64,000 bases of DNA from Manihot esculenta (GCF_001659605.2 NC_035170.2:26516020-26580019), one strand, 5' to 3'. Positions 1-12,280 are shown, counted from the first letter of the stretch. Notes: generated from the sequence alone by a model not told the origin. Numbers and translations are program-made.

Positions 1-92
1 TGGTGAAAGTTTTATGGAACCACCATAATCTAGAAGAGTGCACATGGGAGACACGGGAGGCTATGCTCCAGCAGTATCCATATTTGTTTTGA
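1..92 (+). CDS. Gypsy pol C-terminal end (chromodomain tail), partial at window edge
   Basis: The reading frame starting at base 3 ends at TGA 90-92. It encodes the last 29 residues of a Ty3/gypsy polyprotein, including WNHHNLEECTWETREAM and ending QQYPYLF. The same tail closes the polyproteins at 48280, 55066 and 63008 (minus). This tail follows the integrase and resembles the end of a chromodomain, as in plant chromoviruses. The rest of the element lies left of the window. The stop is followed by a hairpin, a polypurine tract and an LTR, so this is the true 3' end of an element. Confidence 0.85.
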   Translation, partial: VKVLWNHHNLEECTWETREAMLQQYPYLF

Positions 93-130
93 GGTGCGTT
101 TCCTCCTTGTGTTTTGTTTTTGTGTATTTT

Positions 131-169
131 AGGAACATTCGAGGACGAATGTTCTTAAGGAGGGGAGAA
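131..169 (+). promoter_or_regulatory. Pre-PPT hairpin and polypurine tract of the upstream gypsy copy
   Basis: AGGAACATTCG and CGAATGTTCTT (131-156) form an 11-bp stem with one G-U pair and a four-base loop. The purine tract AAGGAGGGGAGAA (157-169) follows and directly precedes the LTR start TGTAAT. In LTR elements the polypurine tract primes plus-strand DNA synthesis. The same hairpin-PPT pair recurs at 48331, 55126 and, reversed, 62910. Confidence 0.8.
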
Positions 170-2440
170 TGTAATATCCGGCTCGAGTCCGACACCGGAA
201 TTCCAATTGTCTGATGGAATCCAGGGTGCTGGGAGTCGAGAAAAAGGGTAGGCGTTTTGTTTGCTAAGTGTTATGATGTGTTTTATGAGATGTTTTAAGG
301 TTAAGGGAAATGAGTATTGAGGTGAAATGACCTAAGGCAATTGAGCCAAGTTCGGCCGCCGAAAGTAAGTTCGGCCGCCGAAAGTGTTTGGCTTCCGAAG
401 GGAAGTTCGGCCTCCGAAGGTTGCATGGTCTTGCCTGTGATTGGGCAACCGACGATGAGTTGGCCAGTGAGCTGAGTCATGGTTTTTTACAGATGTTGGC
501 TTCAGATTCTTGCCAGGAATTAGCCACGTCTGCTATGACTCATCAGCAAGAGTTTTGAGCAGCTCATGCAGGCGTTTGCTCATTTACCATGTTTTGCGAG
601 GTTTAGCAAAAAGTGGGTTTGAGAGAGAGTTTGAGAGTGTGAGAAGAGGTGATCCGTTTTCCCTTGGTCAGAGTGTGTAACTACGGAGGTAAGTGATGCT
701 TTTGACCATGGTTCTATGTTTTCTGAAGGTTTTATGGACGTTAAGGGAGAGAGATGCATGTTGACGTGAGAAGTAGTGTTTTTGATGAGTTATGCATGTT
801 TAAATGTTTATGTGTTATGTTTGATTTGTTGTTTGGGGTTATTAGCTAGTTTTGGACCCCTGTGAGCATATACATGAGTATATGTACGTTGAGGAGGTGA
901 CGTTTGCATGGTTTGAGAAGTTGAAGGAAAGAAGGAGATGGTTTGCCGTTGAAACTGAGTTCTGGATGAACTCAGGTTCGGCAGCCGAAGGTTCATTCGG
1001 CCGCCGAACCTCGTGCATGGTAGCTTAGGCTGCCACAGCTTGCCCCCGTGAGTTTTGCATGTTCGGCTCTGTTTGGGGACTTCGGCCGCCGAAGGTGCCG
1101 CCGAAGGTTAGAGACTTTCGTCTCTGGCGTATGTTTTGGCCCCCGAAACTTGCCCCCGAAAGGGTTCGGCCGCCGAAGCTTGAGATTCGGCCGCCGAAGG
1201 TGCTTGAGTTTCGTCTCTGGAAAGGACATTCGGCCGCCGAACCTGCCGCCGAAAGTGTTCTGTCCAGTTTTTCTTTTGCTTGCTTTACATGAGTTTTAGA
1301 GTGAGATGAAGGGGTTTTCTTGGGGAGTTTAATAGAAGTATTGATAAGGTAGTTTGGTCCCTCATTTGAGTCCATCTGTATAGGTACAGACCAGAGGAAC
1401 CAGAGAGAGCAGCAGTGAGTACTGCTCCAGAGATTCAGAACCTGCAGAGTCAGTCAGTCCAGAGCCAGAGGTGAGTGGAACTAAACTTATGACTTTTAAT
1501 TGAATCACAAACTGCTTTTAGCATATCTCATGCATCATGTTTATGCCATAGGTTGATTGCATTAGTATTCACGAATATGTTGCATTGCATTGTTATTTGA
1601 TGATGTGAGTAAATGCTGAATGATCCAATAGTCACAGACAGGAAGACCAGGAGCCTTTGACTACGCCCTGGCACGTATAGCAAAGACCAGGAGCCTTTGA
1701 CTACGCCCTGGCAGGTATATAGCAAAGTCCAGGAGCCTTTGACTACGCCCTGGCAATGGTAAGTTCACAGGTGTTATATACACATATACATATATGACAG
1801 GAAGACCAGGTGCTCGATTCTACGCCCTGGCACAGAGTTACTGGGACTATGTGGTGACAGGTTTACTCTTGATGTGGCTTGTCTGTGATATGACGCATTC
1901 CATGAGATCATATTTTACTGAGATGTTTTACTGTTCTACTCACTGGGCTATAGAGCTCATCCCACTCCCTTAACCCCAGTTTTGCAGGTTCAGTGTACAG
2001 TGTACAGGGACAGTCCAGCAGAGTACAGAAAGAGAAAGAGTAAAGAGATCTGTAATAGCTTAGAGTGGACATGTAATATTAAAGAGATGTATTAGTTGTT
2101 GCTTGACCTAGACCTAGTGATGTATGTTTTGTACATGATCTGTATATGTATATATGTTTTCCTGTATGTGAAAACCAGGCTTAACAGGTATGAATGACCC
2201 ATCTAGAGCAAGCTCTAGTTAGGGATACAGAGTACAGAGTACATGAGTACAGAGTACAGAGATAGTGCATGCACAGGTTAAGCCTTGGTTCAGCAAAGAG
2301 TTTTATTTTTACAGAAAATGTATGATCATGTATGAGGTTTACAGGTACACAGAGAGTATAGCAGGCTTGCTACGGGTTCTGGCGGCCTTAAGCCGACCTG
2401 AATCCTAGCGCCGGTGACGGTCCTTTTTGAGGTCGTTACA
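170..2440 (+). repeat. Gypsy LTR (2271 bp) shared by two tandem elements
   Basis: It begins TGTAATATCCGG directly after a polypurine tract and ends GGTCGTTACA three bases before a tRNA-Met primer site. It is therefore the 3' LTR of the copy at 1-92 and the 5' LTR of the copy at 2664. It contains two clusters of the palindrome TTCGGC-N-GCCGAA (about 350-420 and 970-1260) and a hairpin minisatellite (1640-1835). I see no clear TATA box, unlike the other LTRs of this family in the window. Open frames inside it are by-products of the GC-rich repeats. Confidence 0.9.
1640..1835 (+). repeat. LTR minisatellite of hairpin units
   Basis: Three near-identical units and one diverged unit occur, each with CCAGG and CCTGG about 15 bases apart (stems at 1647/1667, 1687/1707, 1729/1749 and 1806/1826). 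In the first three the stem extends by GC/GC past a one-base bulge. Units are 40-42 bp apart except the last. Confidence 0.8.
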
Positions 2441-2443
2441 GAT

Positions 2444-2455
2444 TGGTATCAGAGC
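2444..2455 (+). promoter_or_regulatory. Primer binding site (tRNA-iMet)
   Basis: TGGTATCAGAGC lies three bases after the LTR end GTTACA. It matches the 3' end complement of plant initiator methionine tRNA, the usual primer of plant LTR retrotransposons. Confidence 0.9.
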
Positions 2456-2663
2456 CCTAGGTTCACATGATCGGACCTATAGAGACAGTGTTGGGCTCAG
2501 ATAGGTTAGAAGTGGTCAAGCACAATAGGAAATATCATGTCCACTAGGATAGGGTCTTGAGTCCTATCTGCTATGATATGCCATGAGTAGTGAATGTATA
2601 TGATTGCTATGTGATGTTTATGTGTTAAAGTGGTATGTTATATGTTGTGTTTCCAGAGTAAAG

Positions 2664-5600
2664 ATGCGAGGAACTCGTCGATCAGCTCGATTGACTGGAG
2701 TCCCACCAGAGAATGAGAGACCAGCTGCTCGTCCTCCTGCATTGCCAAGGGCAAGGTCTCAGAGATCTAGCAGGGAAGGTATGTCAATAGACCCTAGAAG
2801 GTCTGTCGACGAGAGCAGAAGAGGTACAGTGAGGGGAGGAAGATCAGAGGAAAGGAGGGAAGCTATGGAGTTTGATCAGTCTGGAGATGACAGCATGGGT
2901 ATAGGCAGTTTTGAGGAAGGTATGGGAGAGTCGCAGGGAGGTGCTCAGGCCTCAGGTTTTGGTTCTCCATCCTTGTTTCAGGAGCCAGAGTATCCGATGG
3001 AGGGGATGTCGGAGTACTCTCGATTTGACCCATATCCTACATACATGCCATATATGCCATATCCTCACTATTACCCATCATATCCACCATATCCTATGTA
3101 TCCATCTTCCCCTACCCATCCAAGTGCAGTACACCTAGAGCCAAATGACCCAGTACTACCACCAGAACCAGTAGCCCCTGTTGTTGACAGACATGAACCT
3201 AGCTCATCTGGAGGTAAAGTACAAATGACGGAGTACTTGAAATTGGATGCTCCTAAATACAACACAGGAGATGATCCATTTGATTACCTCAGAGCAGTTA
3301 GGATGATCACTAGCGAATTGGGAGCAGATGATAGGAGAGCCATTGAGATGGCAGGTTTCACATTAAAATGCAGGAAGGCCAGAGAATGGTTTAAGAATTA
3401 TGTGGAGCCTAGAATGGACAGCATGTCATGGGGAGAGTTCGCCAATGAGTTTGCAGGGTGGGCTTTTCCTGACAGTTCCAGAGAAATGAAGATAATTGAG
3501 TTTGAACAGTTGAGACAAACAGATGAGATGACTGTTGATGAGTTTACAGATAAGTTCTTAGATCTGCTTCAGTACGTGGGTCAGGCCTATGATACTGATC
3601 AGAAGAAAGCAAGGAGATATACCATGAGACTTCATCCCAGGTATTCTTCGTTGATCCTTCCAGCAGAAAAGGAGAGTTTTCACTCTATTATAGATGCAGC
3701 TAGGAAGATGGAAGCTAGTGCTAAGAGTCAGAAACAGGCACAGGCTTCGGGTTCTAAGGCCCCCAGTTCAGGTTCGATAGGCAGTAAGAGATGGGATAGA
3801 GCGAGAGGAACAAGGAAAGGGTTCTGGAGTAAAGTCAAGTCAGGTCTGGGAATAGGTAGTGGCTCAAGCTCTGGCACAGCTCCAGTCTGCAGACGATGCG
3901 GAAAACCACATGGAGGAGTTTGTCGGTTGGGATCTACAGCTTGTTTTCGATGTGGACAGGAAGGGCATATTGCTCGGGATTGTCCGCAGATGACTTTTGC
4001 ACCATCCCAGCAGATGAGTTCAGGCAGTGTGGTACAGCCAGTTGTACGGCCAGTAGCTCCAGTCATGCCTCAGACTAGTGGCAGAGGCAGAGGTAGAGGG
4101 GTAGCCTCTACTTCAGCAGCAGGTTCCCGAGGTGGAAATCCGGTAGCCCCAGCACGGATTTTCACAGTGACACAGGAGGAGGCTAACACGTCGAACACAG
4201 TGGTGTCAGGTAATCTCATCATTGGGTGTTCCGATGTGTATGCTTTGATGGACCCCGGTGCTTCTCATTCCTTTATTGCTTCGAGAGCCATAGAGCGGTT
4301 GGGTTTGATCAGTTCTGAGTTAGAGTATCCTCTCTGGGTCAGTGGACCTAGATGTGACCCATCAGTGGCAGTGTCAGTTTGTCGTTTCAGTCCAGTATTC
4401 ATAAAGGGTAGATGCCTTCCAGCTGACCTTGTGGTTCTAGACTTGACAGATTTTGATGTCATTCTAGGGATGGATTGGCTATCTGCATATAGTGCTACAT
4501 TGGACTGTCGAGAAAAGTTAGTGAGTCTCAGAGACCAGGATGGGTCAGAGTGTGTCTTCAGAGGAGACAGGAGAGGTACACCCAGAGGTATGATTTCAGC
4601 CCTTCAGGCTCGTCGTTTGCTTAGGAGGGGTTGTCAGGGGTTTCTAGCTCATGTGAGAGAGCTAGACAGTCAGGTGAGGGAACCAGCCACAGTACCAGTA
4701 GTTCAAGAGTTTCTTGATGTGTTCCCAGACGATTTGCCAGGACTACCACCTGATAGGGAGATAGGGTTTGAAATTGAATTATTGCCAGGTACCAGACCTA
4801 TCTCTATTCCTCCCTACAGGATGGCGCCAGCTGAGTTAACAGAGTTGAAAGACCAGTTGCAGGATTTGGTAGATAAGGGTTTCATCCGCCCTAGTACCTC
4901 ACCTTGGGGTGCTCCAGTGCTTTTTGTCAGAAAGAAGGATGGATCCCTTAGACTTTGTATCGACTACAGACAGTTGAACAAGGTCACTATCAAGAATAGG
5001 TATCCTCTACCTAGGATTGATGATCTATTTGACCAGCTAGCTGGAGCAGGTTGTTTCTCGAAAATAGATCTGAGATCTGGGTATCATCAGTTGAGAGTCA
5101 GAGAGGCAGATGTGCCTAAGACAGCTTTCCGGACCAGATATGGGCATTATGAGTTCTTAGTGATGCCGTTCGGGTTGACTAACGCCCCTGCAGCATTTAT
5201 GGATCTCATGAACAGGGTATTCAGTGAGTTTTTGGATCACTTTGTCATTGTGTTTATCGATGATATCTTAGTGTACTCCAGAGATGCAGAGGAGCATGTC
5301 CAGCATCTGAGGATAGTTTTGCAGACACTGAGAGAACATGGTTTATATGCCAAGTTCTCGAAGTGTGAGTTTTGGTTACGGAGCATTGCCTTCTTGGGAC
5401 ATGTGGTATCAGCAGAGGGTATTGAGGTAGACCCCAAGAAGATAGAGGCTGTAGCTAACTGGCCCAGACCCACTACAGTGACTGAGATTAAAAGTTTTCT
5501 GGGACTGGCAGGTTACTACAGGAGGTTCGTTCAGAACTTCTCAAAGATAGCAGCTCCTATGACCAAATTGATGCAGAAGAACCAGAAGTTTATCTGGTCA

Positions 5601-6880
5601 GACCAGTGTGAAGAGAGCTTTGAGGAGCTCAAGAGGAAATTGACAACAGCACCAGTGTTAGCTCTGCCTGTCAGTCATGAGGATTTCACAGTGTTCTGTG
5701 ATGCATCTCGAGTGGGATTGGGTTGTGTATTGATGCAGCGTGATAGAGTAATCGCTTATGCTTCGAGACAGTTGAAGAAGCACGAGTTGAATTACCCTAC
5801 CCATGACCTCGAGATGGCAGCAGTGATCTTTGCACTTAAGATGTGGCGGCATTACCTCTACGGGGTTAAATGCGAGATCTTTACTGATCACAAGAGTTTA
5901 CAGTACATCTTAAGTCAGAGAGAGCTGAATTTGCGGCAGAGAAGGTGGGTCGAATTGCTCAGTGATTATGATTGTAAGATCCAGTATCATCCGGGTAAGG
6001 CGAATGTTGTGGCAGACGCCCTCAGCCGGAAATCACTAGGCAGTTTATCCCATATAGCAGCAGAGCGGAGACCTGTTGTGATGGAGCTTTATAAGCTCTT
6101 TGACGAAGGATTACAGCTAGAGTTGTCTGGTACAAGTGCGTTGATAGCACAGATGAGGGTGACACCTGTGTTTCTGGAGCAGATAGCTCAGAGACAGCAT
6201 GAGGACCCTGAGTTGATGAAAATTGCCAGGACTGTTCAGTCAGGCAATAGGGTAGAGTTCAGATTTGACAGCAAAGGGATCCTTCGCTATGGGAGTCGAC
6301 TTTGTGTACCAGATAGGGGCAGTGTGAAGGAAGACATTATGAGGGAAGCTCATAATGCGAGGTATAGTGTTCACCCAGGAGCTACCAAGATGTATCAGGA
6401 TCTGAAAAAGGTTTATTGGTGGCCAGCCATGAAGAAAGAAGTGGCGCAGTTCGTGACAGCCTGTGAGGTTTGTCAGAGGGTGAAATTAGAGCATCAGAAA
6501 CCAGCCGGAATGCTTAACCCATTACCGATTCCAGAATGGAAATGGGAGAACATAGCCATGGATTTTGTAGTGGGTTTACCAGTAGCGTCCAACAGGATAG
6601 ACTCGATATGGGTGATTGTGGACAGACTCACGAAATCTGCTCATTTTCTTCCAGTACGGAGTAACTATGCTGTGGATAGGTTGGCACAGGTCTATCTGGA
6701 TGAGATAGTGAGATTACATGGAGTTCTAGTATCTATAGTTTCAGACAGAGGACCTCAGTTTACCTCCCGCTTTTGGCGGAGTCTGCAAAGTGCGATGGGC
6801 ACGAGATTGGATTTTAGTACTGCGTTCCACCCACAGACTGATGGACAGTCAGAAAGGACCATCCAAACCATAGAGGATAT
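2664..6880 (+). pseudogene. Ty3/gypsy chromovirus gag-pol, truncated in integrase
   Basis: This is one open frame from [12 protein letters not shown], the start shared with the copies at 43373 and 59048. The frame is open from 2604, but that extension is not conserved. In order: a proline/tyrosine-rich N-terminus, a retrotransposon Gag domain, one CCHC knuckle ([14 protein letters not shown], near residue 427), a protease with DPG at about 530 in place of the usual D-S/T-G, reverse transcriptase with FIDD near 866, RNase H, the integrase zinc-binding region, and a core with SDRGPQF and [10 protein letters not shown]. Homology stops at about 6880, and the frame then runs through unrelated DNA to 6989. 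The integrase end, chromodomain and 3' LTR are missing, so it cannot move by itself. No internal stops precede the break, so the truncation is the main lesion. Tekay/Del-like affiliation is inferred. Confidence 0.9.
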
Positions 6881-6881
6881 T

Positions 6882-7290
6882 CTCTGCTTGTCAAAGAGAC
6901 ATAGAAAGCCTCTTTCAATTACTATTTTTCCTTCATATTCATTCAGATGCCTAATACTCACAATATTACTTTTTAATTTTGGTATGTAATAAACATTTGT
7001 GAGTGTCATACCTTCTCTGTTTTTACATTGAAACAACATGGTTCTACTGCCACAGATGTTCACAATTGATCCATCATTGAACCTCACCTTGCCATGGATA
7101 GTTTCATCAAGTTTAGCAAAGTTCTTCTTACCGCTCGTCATATGGTTGTTAGCTCCAGTGTCAAGGTACCATACACTGCTCTCATCCTTATCACTCCCAA
7201 ACTCAAGTTTCACCTTCTTTTCATTCAACAAAATATTAATCGATGTCGGGTCACCAGAATGCACCAAATCACATGCCTCAGCCATTAATA
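6882..7290 (-). pseudogene. Ty1/copia protease-region fragment
   Basis: The minus strand encodes SSVWYLDTGANNHMTS, followed by a region typical of copia polyproteins ([33 protein letters not shown]). The DTG protease triad is intact. The fragment is open but lacks a Gag knuckle, integrase, RT and LTRs. Its integrase-proximal end meets the truncated gypsy pol at about 6881 with no visible target duplication. This points to deletion or illegitimate joining, not a clean insertion. Confidence 0.8.
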
Positions 7291-7338
7291 GTGCAATAGT
7301 GCAGATTATTATCATCTTATTTTTCTACAAAATTAGAT

Positions 7339-8900
7339 TCATAATTAATAAACCAAAATTAATTTTTTGACAATTCATGAATCCCAATTTTACGTTGAAT
7401 CTAATTTTTCTTTATTAAGACTCATAATTAAAACTTAATAGTATAAGTGATCTTTAAACTAATTGTTAACTAAAAATTTGCCTTATGTATATATAAAAAA
7501 TAATTATGTTATAAAATTAATTAAAAATTATTAGCTATCATTATGCATTATAAAAAAATAAATTTATAAATTGATAAATTCATTTATAAATTATAAAATT
7601 CTATTTATACTTTAATTTATAAACGATTATAAATTAATTATTATTTATTTATATAAATTTTATATATAATTTTTTTAAACAGAAAATAAACTGTTTATAT
7701 TATAAATAAAATTACATTGAGAATAAATTAATGAAGTAATAATTTTTTTTAATTTATAATTTCTACTCTAAATAAACTATAGCAATGTTTATCAAAAATA
7801 ATCAAAGACGGAAGCTATTTTGACAAGTAATAAATATTAATTTGCATTGTCCACTTCTCCCTCCCTCTTAACATTTTTCTTCGTCTAGATTAAAAAAGAA
7901 AAAACACATTTTTTCGTCAACTTTGGTCTTTCTTAATTTGATTAAATATTATTTTTAATTAATGTGGACGATTGGTAGCACAGCGGAAGAACTGTAATGA
8001 AAAGGACAAAGTTGGTATCATTTTTGTAATAGAAATCCTTTTCAAATATGAAATTATTTTTTAAATTTTGAGATGTTATATATAAATTTATTAAAGAATA
8101 ATAAATTTTGTGTAAAACCCTACCATTGCTGGCTATCATATTTATTAATGAATAATATAAAAGAATAAAAATAGACATTTATCTCACCCTCCTTTCATTT
8201 TATAATAATATGATTTAATTTAAATATTTAAATTTTTATTTAAAAAATAATTTTAAATAAAAAATTAATTGAGATATAATTAAAATTAAAGTAAATATGG
8301 AATAATTGATTTTATTATTTTAAATTTTAAATTTAAAATTTAAAATATAAATGTAAAAAGTAATTAATTTTTAATTTATTTTCAATAGTTTTTTTTTTAA
8401 TTATAATGAAATAATGAAAATAAGTTATTTTTAAAAAATACTTTTTATAAAATACATTAAGAAAGTATACTTTTTTATGAAAATATTTCTTAAATATAAA
8501 TTATTCTCTTTAAACAAATTAATAAAGCCTTTATTTAATAAAAAGACTAACATTTTTCGTCGTCAACTTTTGGTCTTTCTTAATTTGATTAATATTGTTT
8601 TTAATTAATGTGGGCTGTAATTGGCAGCATTGTGGAAGAGCTGGCGAAGGAGAGCTGTAATGAAAAAGACAAACTGTCATTTTTGTAATGGAAATCTCTT
8701 TAAAATTGTTAATTGGAAAATTAATTTAGTTAATTGGATTAACTAACCAAGTTTTATTTGCTCCTCTCAGCTTTATTCATATGAATAGACTATACCTAAT
8801 CCATATTTATTGACTTCGTTTCTTATATTATTTTAGGGAAAATATTTTTTATAATTAAAAAATTTTTAAAAAATTTAAATTATTTTATGAAAACAATTTT
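7339..8900. repeat. AT-rich duplicated block B1 (related to B2 and B3)
   Basis: No gene is seen. From CATAATTAATAAACC onward the sequence closely follows 28695-29580 (B3), and from about 7600 also 22480-23540 (B2). Within the block a module of about 150 bp, recognised by CATTTTTGTAAT followed by GAAATC, occurs twice (about 7905-8045 and 8552-8705). In B3 this block lies directly upstream of host gene copy C, so B1 is probably the orphaned upstream region of another copy. Confidence 0.75.
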
Positions 8901-9079
8901 TTCTTTTCAAACTTTAAAATCTATTTAATATTATTATTAAAAGAGTTCAATTTTTAAATTAATTTAAATACTTTTTAGACTCATTTTTTATTTAATTTAA
9001 AATAATTAATTTAAATTATTTAATAATTTCATACTAACTATTATATATGATTTTAATTTATTAATTTATCGTAATTCAC

Positions 9080-9440
9080 CGATATGGGACGTATCCCACG
9101 TTCAAATAGCTAACTCTTATTCTCTATTCCGTTAAATTTATAATATTCTTATCGCAACCGAATCGAATACAATAAATCAGCATCACTAGTAATTTCGATA
9201 GCTCCACCTCGTCTCACACGGATAACCCTTTTTTCGCAAGACGTCTCTAACATCCACACAGCTAACCGCTACCCTATATTCATTAAATTTGTGATATTTT
9301 CATTACAACTAAATCGAATATAATTGCTAAATCAAGATCGGACCTTTGGGTAGGACCTTTAGATTTTGTGGTTCACTAATACCTCCGGCGGCTCTACTGT
9401 ATATCATACAGATAACCCTTTTCTTGCAGACTTATTAGTT
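9080..9440. repeat. Imperfect tandem duplication in intergenic DNA
   Basis: Two diverged units share blocks in the same order: AGCTAAC, an AAATTTRTRATATT stretch, ATCGAATA, and CAGATAACCC or CGGATAACCC followed by TTTTYTTGCA or TTTTTTCGCA. The units lie at about 9105-9245 and 9260-9435. GGGACGTATCCCACG precedes them. No coding capacity is seen and the origin is unknown. Confidence 0.45.
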
Positions 9441-9639
9441 CTGCACAATTTATTTGATTTAAAATGATTTTGATATTAATTAAAATAATTCAATTTAACT
9501 AATGTAGATAAACTTTTTAAAATAATTAATTTAAATTATTTAATAATTTTATATTAATTATTATATAATTTTAATTTGTTGTAATATATCGTTCCACATT
9601 CAAAACTCACCGTTACAATTATACATAAATTTATTAATA

Positions 9640-10041
9640 TAAAAAATTGTCTAAAAATAATTCAGTTCGATTCGATTTAGATCGAAATCTGTAATCTTTT
9701 TTTATTTTTTGCTTTTAATTTTAGTAAAATAATTCAATAAATATTTCATATAAATTTATCAATAAATATTGTCTTAATATATAATGATAAAACTTAAAAA
9801 TTCATATAAATTTATATAAAATTTAAAAATATAAATAAAATCAATATTTTAAATAATAAAAATATATATAAAATTAATTTTTTGGTTATTTAACACGTTT
9901 AAATCAAACCGAATTAAAAACTGAATAAATTAAAAAATATTATCCAAATCAAACCAAACATTCTAATTAACCGAACCATTAAATCGAAATTGATCAATTC
10001 AATTCAGTTTTTTTATTCAAATAGATTTACGCTCACCCCTA
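9640..10041. mobile_element. hAT-like short non-autonomous element (degenerate)
   Basis: The segment is rich in AACCGAA/TTCGGTT-type words and ends GCTCACCCCTAA, the inverted form of the terminus AGAGGTGAGC seen at 18790. Such ends (TAGGGGTGAGC) with CGGTT-rich interiors are common in plant hAT-type miniature elements. The left boundary is uncertain. The right end falls inside the large inverted repeat. Confidence 0.5.
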
Positions 10042-12167
10042 AATTCATGCATCGCTTCCAATTATATAATTCTACAATTATATATGCATATGTCACGATA
10101 TTAAAAAAATTTTACTTTTTATATATTATCAGCCATTATCCAAACCGATAAAAAAACAATTTTATTATGTTTAACAATCTTATGCTGCCTTCAAGTGCAC
10201 ACAACACCAACTGAAAACGCTATCTCCATCAAAATATATCAACCCAAATACTTCACTAATCCAAAAATTACTAAACAAAATTATAAAATTTCATAAATAT
10301 TTATGGAGTTCTTAATATTGAATGCTCATAAACACACATCTATCACATAGTTCAAGCTGAAGAAATATTATAAGCCAAAACCTTTCACAAAAGGATGTTG
10401 CAAAAGCTCAGCAGCAGATGGACGGTCATCTTTATTATCTTGCAAGCACTCCTTGATAAAATCTCGTGAATGCTGTGATGGAAGATCTGGGAGATCTAGC
10501 AATTTCCCACCTTCCATCACGTGTGGAGTTTTCCTTGTTAACATCTCCAAGACTGTGCAACCAAGGCTCCAAATATCAGCTTTAGGTCCATAATCGCCCG
10601 ATTTAGCAACCTCAGGAGCCATCCAACCTGGTGTCCCATAGTAAGAAGACTTCATAAGAGTGTTTAATTCCATCACTTTTGCCAATCCAAAATCTGCAAT
10701 TTTTATGCGACCTTTTTCATTCACTAATATATTTGCACATTTGATGTCTCTATGAACAACATTTCGCTCATGGAGATACTTTAGACCTTCCAGTATCTGC
10801 TTGGTGTAGGATGAAACGTGGGAATCTTTTAATTCAAAAGTTCCATACACATCTTTGAGGGAACCTTTAGTTACAAGCTCCAGAAAAATATTGAGTTTCT
10901 TTTTCCCTTCATCATCATCCTTCTCCATGCTATAGTATTTGACTATATTTGGATGTCTTAACTGACATAATAAGCGAATTTCATCATAAATTTGCTCAAT
11001 GTTTGCCTCAGGTTCAATCTTTATTTCTTTTATGGCAAAAAAGAAACCACCAGGAGCATATCCTTCAAACACTTTTCCAAATTTTCCCTCTCCGAGACGC
11101 TTACCCTGTTGCCACTCCGGAATATTAAGATTTTGTAAATTGACCTGCCAGTATTTAACATAGTTACAGTTTAATAGATCAAGATTTGGAGATTTGATGA
11201 GAATGGAAAAGTAAAGGGAAACAGTAGTTATACTAGAGTAACACAAAGGAAATTCTGCTAGCACATACCTTAAAGTACCTGTACGTCAGGGGATCACTTT
11301 CATTATCTTGGGGCATCAAAGGATCATTTTGCTTGTCGTCAAGATTCTCATCAGAATTAAATTCAAGTTCTATGCTTCCTTTTAGAACTAGGTTAAGGTC
11401 ATCAGGCTCTATTCCATTATCAGATAGCTGTTGGAAGATTGATTTTCCAAAAACACTATCAAAGCCATTTTTGAAAAAGCGTATCTGTTCTGATATTGAC
11501 TTGATAAATTCATTCTGAATTTGATCATCATCATGAAATGGTTCCTTATTGGCCTTGTTATTGTAAAAAGATGGATCTGCATCCCTTACGTCTTCTACAG
11601 AAATATCCTTTCCAGCCAGTTGCAAAAGAAAGACACGATGAAGAGCAACACCTACTTGTACTTCATGCATCAATGCCAATGCAATCGCCTTACCACAATT
11701 TTCAAAACAATCCCAGTGTAATGGCTGTGGCTTCAATTCTGCATCGCGTTAAAGGAAAGAAAATCTATAGTTCTTACATATAACACACCTATTATAATTT
11801 AACTAGTCGTTTGTCTCCGGATATTAAAAATATTGTAATGTAATTTATTGTCATGAAATAAAAAAAAAATAATTATAGAGGAGAAGTATAAATTCAACTA
11901 ATATAGGTGATTTTTTGATAAATTATTTAAATTAATAAAATTTTAATTTGATAATATTTTATACAATTAATTTTATTAATTCTTTAATTATTTATATTTT
12001 ATCACAATTAATATTTTTTATAATAGTTTTAATTGATTATATATATTTATTCTATATATTTATTTATATTAAAAAATACAAATATATAATATTTATTAAT
12101 TAGATTATATTAGATACGATAAGAAAATTGTTAAATTAATAAACTAGCGCTGCTGTGAGATAGTATG

Positions 12168-12181
12168 GACTTATATATATA

Positions 12182-12276
<95 letters not shown>
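12168..12276. repeat. (TA)n microsatellite in intron 1 of copy L
   Basis: About 110 bp of almost pure TA. The equivalent tract in the right arm (16634-16661) is only about 28 bp, so length has changed since the arms formed. Open frames of alternating Tyr-Ile here are artefacts. Confidence 0.95.

Positions 12277-12280
<4 letters not shown>

Noticed and set aside
1025..1375. Overlapping frames on both strands rich in Gly-Arg-Arg and Phe-Gly-Gly inside the LTRs (also near 41850, 49264, 55908, 57320, 61714)
   Set aside because: They arise from the TTCGGC-N-GCCGAA palindromes, which read open on both strands. No start context or conservation of protein is seen.
1640..1835. Regularly spaced palindromic repeats resembling a CRISPR array
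   Set aside because: Units are LTR minisatellites in a plant retrotransposon. Spacers are not unique and no cas genes are present.
2604..2663. Upstream in-frame extension of the gypsy polyprotein
   Set aside because: All copies share [12 protein letters not shown] as the first conserved residues. The upstream 20 codons are leader sequence.
6881..6989. C-terminal 36 codons of the first gypsy frame
   Set aside because: They read unrelated DNA past the truncation, antisense to a copia fragment.
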